From contig JAPPFL010000061.1 of the NCBI GenBank assembly GCA_028823855.1, positions 1 to 49,122 of the forward strand: 49,122 nucleotides of DNA, given 5' to 3'. A program made the position numbers and the translations under genes. This DNA comes from Albidovulum sp. (GTDB lineage Bacteria; Pseudomonadota; Alphaproteobacteria; Rhodobacterales; Rhodobacteraceae). A model generated the notes under the pieces. It made no database searches. It saw only the letters and a list, made by a program, of their open reading frames with translations, and had not been told where the DNA came from. Below, one piece after another: positions 38,048-49,122 of this stretch. The first letter of the stretch is position 1; the number at the start of each line of letters is the position of its first letter.

Positions 38048-39076
38048 ATGGACAAAAAACGTATCGCCATTATCGGGGCTAGCGGATACACCGGAGCTGA
38101 ACTTGTCAGGCTGGCGACTTCGCACCCTGGTCTAGAAATAGCATCGCTTGTGGCGGACCGAAATGCCGGCCTTGAGATGCGCGAAGTTTTTCCGGGATTT
38201 CGACATTTGGAATTGCCGAGGCTGATCGATCTAGAGGCTCTCGACCTTGCAGGTATCGACCTAGTCTTTTGCGCGCTGCCCCACGCGACCAGCCAGACCG
38301 TGGTCAAATCCTTTCCGGAATCGGTTAAGGTCGTTGATCTTTCCGCCGATTTTCGATTGCGCGACCCAGCGGAATACGAGCGGTGGTACGGCAAGCCGCA
38401 CGCGGCGCCGGAACTTCAGGAGCAGGCCGTATACGGGCTAACCGAATTTTACCGCGACGAAATTAGAGGTGCTCGGCTCGTGGCCTGCACCGGGTGCAAT
38501 TCCGCAACCGGTTTATATGCCTTGTTGCCGCTCGCGGAATCGAACGCTGTCGATCCCGAGGAAATAATTATCGACCTGAAAACCGGAGTATCGGGAGCGG
38601 GACGAAGTCCAAAGGAAGGTACGCTGCATTCGGAAGTGTCGGAAGGATTCCATGCGTACAGCGTCGCGGTCCATCGCCATCTAGCGGAATTCGACCAGGA
38701 ACTGTCTCGCGCCTTCGGCATGCAGATCCGCGTTACTTTTGTACCGCACCTTCTACCGCAAAATCGCGGAATTCTGGCGACCGTGTATTTGAGGGGAGAA
38801 GCCGGGTTAATCTACGAGGTTATGCAGAGTCGGTATGCACATGAACCCTTTGTAGTCGTGCTGCCAAAAGGCGAGCATCCTTCAACGCGGCATGTTAGAG
38901 GATCGAACTACGCGCATATCGGAGTTGTTCCTGACAGGAGGGAAGGGAAAACCATCGTTTTTTCAACCCTCGACAACCTGGCGAAGGGGTCTTCCGGCCA
39001 AGCGATTCAAAACGCAAACCTCATGCTCGGCTTGCCGGAAACGACCGGCCTCGAATCGGCTCCTTTGTTTCCTTAA
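38048..39076 (+). CDS. argC: N-acetyl-gamma-glutamyl-phosphate reductase
   Basis: NADP-dependent reductase of the arginine pathway, 342 residues. [15 protein letters not shown] is the cofactor loop, the catalytic Cys150 is in [11 protein letters not shown], and [15 protein letters not shown] and the His-containing [17 protein letters not shown] follow as expected of the type 1 family. The downstream ccmE begins four bases after its stop, so argC probably leads the cytochrome c maturation run transcriptionally. Confidence 0.97.
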   Translation: MDKKRIAIIGASGYTGAELVRLATSHPGLEIASLVADRNAGLEMREVFPGFRHLELPRLIDLEALDLAGIDLVFCALPHATSQTVVKSFPESVKVVDLSADFRLRDPAEYERWYGKPHAAPELQEQAVYGLTEFYRDEIRGARLVACTGCNSATGLYALLPLAESNAVDPEEIIIDLKTGVSGAGRSPKEGTLHSEVSEGFHAYSVAVHRHLAEFDQELSRAFGMQIRVTFVPHLLPQNRGILATVYLRGEAGLIYEVMQSRYAHEPFVVVLPKGEHPSTRHVRGSNYAHIGVVPDRREGKTIVFSTLDNLAKGSSGQAIQNANLMLGLPETTGLESAPLFP

Positions 39077-39080
39077 GCGA

Positions 39081-39527
39081 ATGGCGGGTTTGCGCAAGAA
39101 ACAGCGGCTTGCGCTTATCGCTGCGTCAGGCCTCTGCCTTGCGGCGGCAACGGCACTATTCGGCTTCGCCTTTCGCGACGGCATTGCATACTTCCGAAGT
39201 CCTGCGGAAGTATACGAAGATGCTCCGAGTCCCGAAGAGCTGTTCCGAGTGGGCGGACTCGTGGTAGAGGGGTCGCTAGAGCGAAAAGCCGATAGCACGG
39301 TCATATTCGCAGTTACCGACGGAGAAGCTTCGGTTGATATCCGATTCAAGGGCATTCTGCCTGATTTATTTGCCGAGGGACAAGGAGTAATTGCGCTAGG
39401 ACGCTTTTCTGGCAAATTATTCAATGCTACCGAGATTCTTGCCAAGCATGATGAAACCTATATGCCCAAGGAAGTAGCGGACGCTCTTAAGGAACGCGGA
39501 TTGTTCAAGCCCAAGGCGCAAGAGTAA
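39081..39527 (+). CDS. ccmE: cytochrome c maturation protein CcmE (heme chaperone)
   Basis: Periplasmic membrane-anchored heme chaperone of 148 residues. One N-terminal hydrophobic anchor (LALIAASGLCLAAATALFGF) is followed by the OB-fold. The heme-binding His123 is in LAKHDETYMP, the family motif. ATG 39081 lies four bases after argC. It is followed by ccmF after 79 bases and belongs to the CycJ-type group of alphaproteobacteria. Confidence 0.95.
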   Translation: MAGLRKKQRLALIAASGLCLAAATALFGFAFRDGIAYFRSPAEVYEDAPSPEELFRVGGLVVEGSLERKADSTVIFAVTDGEASVDIRFKGILPDLFAEGQGVIALGRFSGKLFNATEILAKHDETYMPKEVADALKERGLFKPKAQE

Positions 39528-39606
39528 CATTTCGGTTCGGCGCATGATGACGCTCGGCGGTCGCTTGTGAAGGGTTCCGGCATGCTGTCAAATACGGAGC
39601 TTCCGC

Positions 39607-41580
39607 ATGGTGAATGAACTCGGACACTTTGCTTTGGTCGCGGCTTTTCTTGTTTCCGCGCTGCAGGCCGTCGTACCATTGGTCGGAGCGCAAAGAGGAT
39701 GGATTGCCTGGTCTCGCGTTGCCGTTCCTTGCGCAGTTATTCAATTCCTACTGACTGCATTAGCCTTTGCGGCATTGACATCGGCGTTTGTAACTTCCGA
39801 TTTTTCCAATTCGCTTGTCGCAGCAAATTCTCACGCCGCTAAGCCGATGATTTACAAATTCACGGGCGTTTGGGGCAACCACGAAGGCTCAATGCTGCTG
39901 TGGGTGCTGATACTTACCGCATTCGGAGCCGCTGCGGCGCTTTTCGGCAGTGATCTGCCTCTGGGACTGCGAGCTAGAGTCTTGGCGGTGCAGTCGCTAA
40001 TCGCGTGCGCGTTTTTCGCTTTCATCCTCTTTTCCTCGAATCCATTTGCAAGACTTTCAATACCGCCTTTTCACGGCAGTGACCTGAATCCATTGCTTCA
40101 GGACCCTGGCTTGGCTTTCCACCCGCCGTTTCTTTATCTAGGCTACGTGGGGCTTTCCATGTCATTCAGTTTCGCGGTCGCGGCACTGATCGAGGGCAAA
40201 GTCGATGCCGCTTGGGCGAGATGGGTACGACCTTGGACGCTGGCATCATGGATGTTTCTTACGCTCGGAATCGCGCTTGGTTCGTGGTGGGCATATTACG
40301 AACTCGGTTGGGGTGGATGGTGGTTTTGGGATCCGGTCGAAAACGTTTCCTTTATTCCTTGGCTAATCGCCACGGCGCTACTGCACTCTGCTACGGTAGT
40401 CGAGAAGCGTGAAAGTCTGAAGAGTTGGACAGTTTTGCTGGCCATTCTCGCATTTTCCTTTTCTCTTGCCGGAACATTCGTAGTCAGGTCGGGCATTCTT
40501 ACTTCCGTCCACGCATTTGCGAGCGACCCAACGCGCGGTGTGTTCATTTTGGCAATTCTAGGTTTCTTTTCGGGCGGCGCGTTGCTACTCTACTCGGTAC
40601 GCTCGGCGACTTTGCTGGCAAAGGGTGTATTCGGGATCGCTAGTAGGGAATCCGCCTTGATTCTGAACAATTTACTCTTGGTCGTGGCTGCGCTCGTCGT
40701 TTTCGTTGGTACTTTTTGGCCCCTGGTTGCCGAGTTGTTTTTTGATCGCAAGCTTTCGGTCGGACCGCCATTTTTTGAAATTGCGTTTACGCCATTTATG
40801 GTGGTTTTGGCGGCGATTCTACCTATCGGGGCTATCATCCCCTGGAAGCGAGGATCGATCGCGGCGGCAGCGAATGCGCAGATCGGCGTTTTGGCGCTTT
40901 CGGCGGCCGTCGGAGCATTTGCATGGTCGTTGCAGACCGGCTCCGGCATGCTGGCGCCCATCGGTTTTTTACTCGCGTCCTGGCTTATCCTTGGGTCGGC
41001 CGCAGATTTGATCGCTAGAGCTACGGGCGGGCGATTCAGATTTGGACGATCAACGTCTAGATTGGCGGGGCTTCCAGGTTCAATATGGGGGAAATTCCTT
41101 GCACATTCAGGACTGGGGCTAACGATTTTGGGTATCACCGCCGTCACCGCTTGGCAATTGGAGGATATCCGGTCAGCGACACCGGGCGATAGTTTTGAAT
41201 TGGGCGGGTATACCTTCGCGTTCGACGACGTGAGCGAAATTCGCGGTCCGAATTACCTGTCGCTGACTGGGGACTTCGCAGTGTACAGCGACAACGTCCA
41301 GATTGCAAAGCTTAAGCCGGAGAAGCGCTTTTATCCGGTCGCCGGCATGCAGACGACCGAAGCCGCGATCGACATGGGCCTGACACGTGATCTGTACTTG
41401 GTCATAGGCGAAAGACAGCTGGACGGCGGTTATTCAATTAGGACGTACGTCAAGCCTTTTGCGAATTGGATTTGGATTGGTGCAATCGTGATGGCAGCCG
41501 GCGCCTTGGCCAGCCTCTTGGATCGGCGCTATCGCATCGGAATCGCAGCGAGGCGCGCTGCGCGGGCTCTCCCGGGTTGA
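39607..41580 (+). CDS. ccmF: cytochrome c heme lyase subunit CcmF
   Basis: Large integral membrane protein of 657 residues with about fifteen hydrophobic segments. The tryptophan-rich WWD domain that handles heme is clear (WAYYELGWGGWWFWDPVENVSF, central part WGGWWFWDPVEN), with conserved His residues in loops such as GVWGNHEGSMLLW and DPGLAFHPPFLYLGY. It works with CcmH to attach heme to apocytochrome c. GGAG at 39595-39598 supports ATG 39607. ccmH starts four bases after its stop. Confidence 0.97.
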   Translation: MVNELGHFALVAAFLVSALQAVVPLVGAQRGWIAWSRVAVPCAVIQFLLTALAFAALTSAFVTSDFSNSLVAANSHAAKPMIYKFTGVWGNHEGSMLLWVLILTAFGAAAALFGSDLPLGLRARVLAVQSLIACAFFAFILFSSNPFARLSIPPFHGSDLNPLLQDPGLAFHPPFLYLGYVGLSMSFSFAVAALIEGKVDAAWARWVRPWTLASWMFLTLGIALGSWWAYYELGWGGWWFWDPVENVSFIPWLIATALLHSATVVEKRESLKSWTVLLAILAFSFSLAGTFVVRSGILTSVHAFASDPTRGVFILAILGFFSGGALLLYSVRSATLLAKGVFGIASRESALILNNLLLVVAALVVFVGTFWPLVAELFFDRKLSVGPPFFEIAFTPFMVVLAAILPIGAIIPWKRGSIAAAANAQIGVLALSAAVGAFAWSLQTGSGMLAPIGFLLASWLILGSAADLIARATGGRFRFGRSTSRLAGLPGSIWGKFLAHSGLGLTILGITAVTAWQLEDIRSATPGDSFELGGYTFAFDDVSEIRGPNYLSLTGDFAVYSDNVQIAKLKPEKRFYPVAGMQTTEAAIDMGLTRDLYLVIGERQLDGGYSIRTYVKPFANWIWIGAIVMAAGALASLLDRRYRIGIAARRAARALPG

Positions 41581-41584
41581 ATCG

Positions 41585-42037
41585 ATGAAGTGGTTCGCCG
41601 TCGCAGCGTATTTGTTCGCTGCCGTAAAGGTATCCGCTGTAGAACCTGACGAGCTTCTTGGTGATCCTGGCCTCGAATCCCGAGCGAGAGCAATTTCGGA
41701 AAACCTGCGTTGTTTGATTTGCCGCAACGAATCAATCGACGATTCAAGTGCCGAACTCGCGTCGGACCTTCGCAAAATCGTAAGGGAACAGTTACTAGCC
41801 GGCAAATCCGACGAAGAAGTCTATGCGTTCGTTGTCGACCGCTACGGCGAATTCGTTTTGCTGAAACCAAGTTTCAAGGGCGCGAACGTCTTTCTTTATG
41901 CCTCGGGCCCGATCATGTTCGCGGTCGGCGGAGTTGTTTGCGCGCTATATGTCCGACGCAGGCGCGCATCTTCCCGAAAAGAGGATTATCTACAAAAAGA
42001 TGAAAGAGACAGATTAGAGAAAATCCTTGGCGATTGA
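41585..42037 (+). CDS. ccmH: cytochrome c maturation thiol protein CcmH (CycL)
   Basis: Membrane-anchored periplasmic thiol protein of 150 residues that holds the apocytochrome CXXCH cysteines reduced. A signal peptide spans residues 1-18; the redox pair is Cys43 and Cys46 in LRCLICRNESIDDS; a C-terminal membrane segment (VFLYASGPIMFAVGGVVCAL) follows. The residue after the second Cys is Arg where most relatives have Gln. No ccmG or ccmI lies next to this run. Confidence 0.93.
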   Translation: MKWFAVAAYLFAAVKVSAVEPDELLGDPGLESRARAISENLRCLICRNESIDDSSAELASDLRKIVREQLLAGKSDEEVYAFVVDRYGEFVLLKPSFKGANVFLYASGPIMFAVGGVVCALYVRRRRASSRKEDYLQKDERDRLEKILGD

Positions 42038-42092
42038 GCCTGCACTCGAGTGCAGAATTTTGCCGGGAACGCCGCAATTTGAGAGAACGGGT

Positions 42093-42869
42093 ATGGAATT
42101 CGAAACATTGAGAGTTGAACAGCACGACGGCGTGGTTGTCATAACATTGAATCGCCCGGAAGTAATGAATGCTCTAAATTCCCAAATGAGACGCGAAATC
42201 GCCTATGTTGCGACCGAGGCGCCCGAATCGGGTCGCGTACTTGCAATTGTCGGCTCGGGGAAGGCTTTCTGTTCCGGCCAAGATTTAGGCGACCGCGTGG
42301 ACGCCTCCAACGTGAATCTCGAACGTACGCTTCGCGAAGAGTATTTTCCCATGCTCGACGCTATAAAAGACTGCCCAATTCCTACCGTCTGCGCGGTTAA
42401 CGGAGCGGCCGCCGGAGCAGGAGCCAATCTCGCTTTGGCAGCCGACGTAGTAGTCGCGGCGGAAAGCGCGTACTTTGTGCAGGCGTTTTCTCGAATCGGC
42501 TTAATTCCGGACGCAGGCGGAACTTGGTTGCTGCCTCGCAAAGTCGGATTGGCGAGATCCATGGGCGCGTCTCTGTTCGCTGAAAAAATCGCCGCGAGGC
42601 AAGCTGCGGAATGGGGAATGATCTGGGAGTCGGTCCCCGACGCGGAATTCGAGGAACATTGGCAAGGCCGCGCATTGCAATTGGCAAGGGGACCTACGGA
42701 AGCCTACAAGCGGATAAAATTGGCGCTCAGAGCCAGTTTTTCAAATGATTTCGAATCCCAGCTAAGGCTTGAAGCCAAGCTGCAGGGAGAAGCTGGCAAG
42801 ACGAGAGACTTCCAGGAAGGCGTCCTGGCGTTTGTCGAGAAAAGAAAGCCGGAATTTGAAGGGAGATAG
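42093..42869 (+). CDS. enoyl-CoA hydratase/isomerase, PaaG-like
   Basis: Crotonase-family protein of 258 residues. It resembles PaaG, the 1,2-epoxyphenylacetyl-CoA isomerase of phenylacetate breakdown, more than generic hydratases: GKAFCSGQDLGDR at the first oxyanion segment, AVNGAAAGAGANLALAADVVVAA at the second (GAAAGAGANLALAAD), and FSRIGLIPDAGGTWLLPRKVG with the catalytic Asp. The C-terminal FQEGVLAFVEKRKPEF is also alike. No other paa genes are in the window, so a general acyl-CoA isomerase role is possible. ATG 42093 has GAGAG upstream; the open frame extends to 42027 inside the ccmH end. Confidence 0.87.
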   Translation: MEFETLRVEQHDGVVVITLNRPEVMNALNSQMRREIAYVATEAPESGRVLAIVGSGKAFCSGQDLGDRVDASNVNLERTLREEYFPMLDAIKDCPIPTVCAVNGAAAGAGANLALAADVVVAAESAYFVQAFSRIGLIPDAGGTWLLPRKVGLARSMGASLFAEKIAARQAAEWGMIWESVPDAEFEEHWQGRALQLARGPTEAYKRIKLALRASFSNDFESQLRLEAKLQGEAGKTRDFQEGVLAFVEKRKPEFEGR

Positions 42870-42929
42870 ATCGGGACGCAACCGGGAAATCGGCTTCGAA
42901 AGGAACGATGGGTGCGGCGCGGCCTGAAA

Positions 42930-44300
42930 TCACGAATCGAGAGCGTAAAGAATTCGCGCCCAGCTGCGTATGCCTTTTCGGAAGCTGTCCAAATCGTATT
43001 TCTCGTTCGGCGAATGTATCTGGTCGCTATCTTTAGCGAATCCGATCAGCATGGAATCCATGCCCAGAATCTCCTTAAACATCGTCGTGATCGGAATCGA
43101 ACCGCCGCAACCAACAAAAACTGCGGGATCATCCCATTCCTCGGTCAGCGCGTTCCTCGCAATTCCGAATGCCTCGTGATCGGTCGCCATTTCGATTGCC
43201 GAGTGAGCGCCGTGAGAGATGAAGTCCGCTTCGCAGTCGGCTGGAAGCGCATTGCGGACATGCGCTCGAAAACTTTCGCGAATCTTTTCGGGGTTTTGCT
43301 GCCCTACTAGGCGGAAACTTACTTTCGCTGATGCCTTTGCTGGCAGCACAGTCTTGAATCCGTCGCCTAGATATCCGCCACTTATACCGGTCGCATCGCA
43401 TGTCGGACGCGACCAAATCGCTTCGAGCGGCTCTCGCCCTGCTTCTCCGGAAGGCGTATTAAGGCCGACGGCGCCGAGGAATTCGTCGTGGTCGAAACAA
43501 AGCGATGTCCATTGCTCTGCCAGAACCTGCGGCAGATCGGTAACGCCGTCGTAGAATCCCTCCAAAGCAATGCGGCCAGTATCGTCATGCAGGTCGGCGA
43601 TAATTTTTGCCAGCACTCTTATCGGATTGATGGCCAATCCTCCATAAATTCCGGAATGGAGATCCCTGTCGGCGCCTAAAATTACGACTTCTTCATTCAA
43701 GCTGCCGCGCAGCATGGTGACGATCGCGGGCGTTCGGTCAGCGAAAAGGCCCGTATCGCAAATCAAACCAAGTTCCGCGGCCAACTCGGTGGCATGTTCC
43801 CTTAGGAAAGGCGCGACATTTGCAGAGCCGCATTCTTCCTCGCCTTCCACAACCAGCGAGACCTTGCGAGGAAGCCGTCCGAATACTTTTCTCCATGCCC
43901 GGCAAGCCTCCACGAAGGTCATAACCTGGCCCTTGTCGTCGCTGGAGCCGCGACCGCGTATCGCTTTTCCTCCGGGCGCCTCTTCCACCACTGGCTGGAA
44001 CGGGTCGCGGTCCCAGAGGTCGAGGGGATCAACTGGCTGAACATCGTAGTGGCCATAGAAGAGAAACCGGGAAGCTACTCCCGAATCGCGACCGACGACG
44101 ATTGGGTGCCCTGGCGTTGCATGTTTTGAAGACTTGAAGCCCAATTCCGCAAGCTGCGTCGTCATCCATTCCGCTGCTTCTTCGCAACTGCCTCTGTAGG
44201 CGGGGTCAGTCGAAATCGAAGGAATTCGCAGAATCTGGAAAAGCCTTTCGATCGAATTGGGAAGATCGCTATCGACTTCAGCAAGCAGTTTTTCGAGCAT
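42930..44300 (-). CDS. M20 family dipeptidase / peptidase
   Basis: Cytosolic zinc aminoacyl-dipeptidase-like protein of 456 residues (M20A/CNDP branch). Metal-binding motifs in order are FLFYGHYDVQPVDP with the first His and Asp, GRGSSDDKGQVM with the bridging Asp, and VVEGEEECGSANV with the Glu pair. The central dimerisation insert with DRDLHSGIYGG and the C-terminal HSPNEKYDL His are present. The start is ATG 44300; a TTG at 44312 is an alternative. It is convergent with the PaaG-like gene and downstream of mnmA on the same strand. Confidence 0.92.
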   Translation of the reverse strand: MLEKLLAEVDSDLPNSIERLFQILRIPSISTDPAYRGSCEEAAEWMTTQLAELGFKSSKHATPGHPIVVGRDSGVASRFLFYGHYDVQPVDPLDLWDRDPFQPVVEEAPGGKAIRGRGSSDDKGQVMTFVEACRAWRKVFGRLPRKVSLVVEGEEECGSANVAPFLREHATELAAELGLICDTGLFADRTPAIVTMLRGSLNEEVVILGADRDLHSGIYGGLAINPIRVLAKIIADLHDDTGRIALEGFYDGVTDLPQVLAEQWTSLCFDHDEFLGAVGLNTPSGEAGREPLEAIWSRPTCDATGISGGYLGDGFKTVLPAKASAKVSFRLVGQQNPEKIRESFRAHVRNALPADCEADFISHGAHSAIEMATDHEAFGIARNALTEEWDDPAVFVGCGGSIPITTMFKEILGMDSMLIGFAKDSDQIHSPNEKYDLDSFRKGIRSWARILYALDS

Positions 44301-44359
44301 AATCCAATCCAATCTATACGGAAGGGAGAGAACTGAGAATTTCGCTTAATCCCATTGAG

Positions 44360-45505
44360 TTATTGCGCCGCGCGAATCCAGCCGCCGCCGTATACTCTGC
44401 TCCCTGCCGAGTCATAGAAAACGCAGGCCTGGCCGGGAGAGACTCCTTCTTCAGGTTCGAGGAGGCTAACTTCCGCGCATCGATCCGGCAATGGCGATAT
44501 TATCGCCTCTTTAGGCGGACGCGTGGAACGCACCTTTACGGATATCCGGCGCGAGGGTTCGTTTTCGAAGGGTTTGTCTCCAAGCCAATTTACATCGCCT
44601 AGAATGATCGTGCGCGACTGAAGCGCTCTCTTGGGGCCTACGATTACTCTTCGCGTTTCGGTATCAAGCCGAAGAACGTAGAGAGGCTCGCCCAATCCTC
44701 CAATTCCGAGACCCCGCCGCTGTCCGACAGTGTAGTGAATCACTCCTCGGTGAGTTCCCAGAATTTTTCCTTCGACGTCGACAATTTCGCCGGGCTCGGA
44801 CGCTCCGGGCCTAAGCTTTTCAATGACGCTCGCGTAGTTGCCGTTCGGGACAAAGCAAATGTCCTGGCTATCGGGCTTTGCTGCAACCGAAAGGCCGAAC
44901 TTTCGCGCGACGTTGCGCGTTTCGCTCTTCGTCTCCAGCCATCCTAGCGGAAAGCGCAAGTAATTCAGCTGGTCGTCGGTCGTAGCAAACAGAAAATAAG
45001 ACTGATCTCGCGAAATGTCGGTCGATCTATGCAGTTCGACTCGGCTTTCTCCCTCAATCCGCCTGACATAGTGGCCGGTCGCCAGACAGTCGGCGTCCAA
45101 GTCTCTGGCGGTTTCCAGCAATTCGCTGAACTTCACGCGCTCATTGCATCGAATGCACGGCACCGGAGTGGCGCCAGCTAGGTAGCTGTCCGCGAACTCG
45201 TCGATGACATTTTCGCGAAATGTATTTTCGAAGTCGAGTACATAGTGCGGGATTTTCAGCTTCTCCGCCACGCGTCGTGCATCGTGAATGTCCGTGCCGG
45301 CGCAGCACGCGCCCTTTTTCGCCAGGGCGGCTCCATGGTCGTAAAGCTGCAGTGTGATTCCAACTACGTCGTAGCCTTCGCTCGCGAGCAGAGCGGCAAC
45401 GGCGGAACTGTCTACTCCGCCCGACATTGCCACGACAACGCGAGTATCGGAGGGAGCCTTTTGAAATCCGAGGGAATTGGAGGAGGGTTCAGATTTGATA
45501 GTCAT
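44360..45505 (-). CDS. mnmA: tRNA-specific 2-thiouridylase
   Basis: Thiolates the wobble uridine of Lys, Glu and Gln tRNAs. The 381-residue protein has the ATP-binding PP-loop SGGVDSS, the catalytic Cys in [22 protein letters not shown], and the second catalytic Cys in [11 protein letters not shown]. Both domains are complete. Two ATG codons are adjacent; 45505 is preferred because GGAGG lies five bases upstream. It is divergent from ligA across a 430-base gap. Confidence 0.97.
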   Translation of the reverse strand: MTIKSEPSSNSLGFQKAPSDTRVVVAMSGGVDSSAVAALLASEGYDVVGITLQLYDHGAALAKKGACCAGTDIHDARRVAEKLKIPHYVLDFENTFRENVIDEFADSYLAGATPVPCIRCNERVKFSELLETARDLDADCLATGHYVRRIEGESRVELHRSTDISRDQSYFLFATTDDQLNYLRFPLGWLETKSETRNVARKFGLSVAAKPDSQDICFVPNGNYASVIEKLRPGASEPGEIVDVEGKILGTHRGVIHYTVGQRRGLGIGGLGEPLYVLRLDTETRRVIVGPKRALQSRTIILGDVNWLGDKPFENEPSRRISVKVRSTRPPKEAIISPLPDRCAEVSLLEPEEGVSPGQACVFYDSAGSRVYGGGWIRAAQ

Positions 45506-48050
<2,545 letters not shown>

Positions 48051-49011
48051 CATCTTGCGCACCAAAGCGACATCAGTCAGTTTATGGACTCTCATTTGGA
48101 TTTGCCGCGCTTTGCGTTTTGGCATGCAGTCGGAATCTCGGAACTTGCGAACAGGCACGTGCTGAATGGCCTACGCCGTAGGCACTGGCTGTTCGAAAAT
48201 CTATCCTGGACGCTGGAGCGGGCGGAATGGGATTTGGCAAAAAATTAGCGCAGCAGTTTCAGTTTATGATTTGTCGCCGACCAGTCTGGCAAATAACCGA
48301 ATTGGCGGCTCCGACCGGATAAAATAGCGGCTCTTTTTCTAAGGACTCGGATCGATTGTAGTGCGCATAGGGTTGTCCGCCAAGGCTTAACGGTAAAAAT
48401 CTGTCGGTCAATTGCCGTTTGCTGAAAATCGGGCTAGCCAAATGAACCTAGGATCGTCCGATATCGACTCTCGCATTCACGTTCGACATCTCCGTGTGTA
48501 TCTAGAAGCATTTCAGACATTTATAGAGGCTGCAACCAAAATTCGGAGTTAAATCAGTCGGCGTTAGACCTAAGATATTCTTTTTGCCTGTAGTTTGGTT
48601 CAATTGTCGCGCGACAATACAATCTCATGAATCCCGATAGCAGCCCCTATGCTCACCGGATCTGCGACCAGATCCGCGTTGTGGCATTTGGCGAAGAAGC
48701 TGCGATTGGTCTAGGCGCGGTCGATAGAAACTGCGTTGGCAAAAATTCAAGAATGGATTTGCGCATTGAGACCCAGATTGCGCAAGACGAAAATGCCCGT
48801 CATTTTGCAAAAACGCTTAGGTTTCCAGAGCGGGCGCCCCGATGGATTTGAACTGCTTGACGAGAAATCAAAATTCTTGCGCTACCATCCATAAATTCTG
48901 ATTGCTTTTCACTGACATTGAGGTGCCATGATGTTGGCCGGGCGGCTTTATACAGGTGCGGCGAGGATCGCTTAACATTCGTTTTTGGGCGCAAGAGGAA
49001 GCTTCATTACG
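48051..49011. other. gene-poor end region
   Basis: No confident gene is seen in this 960-base stretch. A plus-strand frame of 54 codons (48084-48248) opens with ATG shortly after ligA and has several Trp residues (FENLSWTLERAEWDL). It has no clear ribosome site and no known relatives, so it may be chance. A perfect 16-base palindrome (ATTGTCGC / GCGACAAT) lies at 48603-48618. Confidence 0.4.
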
Positions 49012-49120
49012 TTACGGGACCCGCGATTACAATCGTGCCGGGTCGTAGGAACCGCGGGTCCGTCTAGGCGTTCAGGTGGTTTTGCGCGTAGAACCCGCAA
49101 CCGACCATGCCGATCTTCGT
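49012..49120 (-). pseudogene. broken start of a Gfo/Idh/MocA family oxidoreductase, cut by the window edge
   Basis: Minus-strand translation from the edge reads TKIGMVGCGFYAQNHLNA, then TAG at 49064-49066, then TDPRF and unrelated residues up to TAA at 49012-49014. This is the Rossmann N-terminus of Gfo/Idh/MocA sugar dehydrogenases, in which the Ala is normally followed by Trp. The rest of the gene is not found further along the strand, so only its start survives. The true start codon may lie just beyond the window. Confidence 0.6.
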
Positions 49121-49122
49121 GG

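Noticed and set aside
48084-48248. 54-codon ORF after ligA as a small protein gene
   Set aside because: No ribosome site, no homology recognised and short enough to be chance; mentioned in the region description only.
48603-48618. Perfect 16-base palindrome as an operator
   Set aside because: About one such palindrome is expected by chance in 49 kb, and no intact gene follows it.

Overview
The window reads as a chromosomal segment of an alphaproteobacterium. The support is gene content and order: a siroheme synthase / DUF2849 / sulfite reductase / DUF934 cluster, a DUF3553 protein, an olsB-olsA ornithine-lipid pair, a class II DAHP synthase, a ccmE-ccmF-ccmH cytochrome c maturation run, and PaaI thioesterase / enoyl-CoA hydratase next to rplM-rpsI. 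About three quarters of the sequence is in recognisable genes, which is low for a free-living alphaproteobacterium. The left 25 kb holds several broken genes and empty stretches, so a genome undergoing gene loss (possibly host-associated) is a reasonable inference. No rRNA, tRNA, CRISPR array or phage was seen.

Left part (1-17.6 kb), accessory metabolism. It starts with about 2 kb of eroded DNA. An MFS exporter follows, then a dimethylglycine/sarcosine dehydrogenase-type gene interrupted by an in-frame TAG where a conserved Trp is expected, then a secreted PQQ-dependent aldose dehydrogenase. A four-gene ribose-type sugar ABC transporter lies on the minus strand, with a strong hairpin after the binding-protein gene. 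Next come a 40-residue fragment resembling ureidoglycolate lyase, a tartrate/D-malate-type dehydrogenase, an SDR oxidoreductase and a wrecked IS630 transposase. Together this looks like catabolism of sugars, sugar acids and methylated amines that is partly decaying.

Middle part (17.6-31.2 kb). A sulfur-assimilation cluster (cysG-like, DUF2849, cysI, DUF934; no cysH in the window) has a siroheme synthase whose methyltransferase half looks degenerate. Then come a GlxA-type AraC regulator divergent from class II DAHP synthase, a solitary HNH endonuclease, olsB-olsA, a DUF3553 protein, a gamma-carbonic-anhydrase-like protein, gmk and a ThiE-like protein.

Right part (31.2-48.1 kb) is compact housekeeping DNA: trmJ-like methyltransferase, ctaA, an M32 carboxypeptidase, two crotonase-family genes, a PaaI thioesterase, rplM-rpsI, murI, argC, ccmE-ccmF-ccmH, an M20 dipeptidase, mnmA and ligA. 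The last kilobase is empty apart from a broken Gfo/Idh/MocA start at the right edge.

The most unusual signal is that three broken genes (the dehydrogenase, the IS630 transposase and the Gfo/Idh fragment) each carry TAG exactly where a conserved Trp is expected. Each sits in the context CCTAG, which is what a CCTGG (Dcm-type) site becomes after deamination of the methylated cytosine on the other strand. No convincing new multi-gene system was found.
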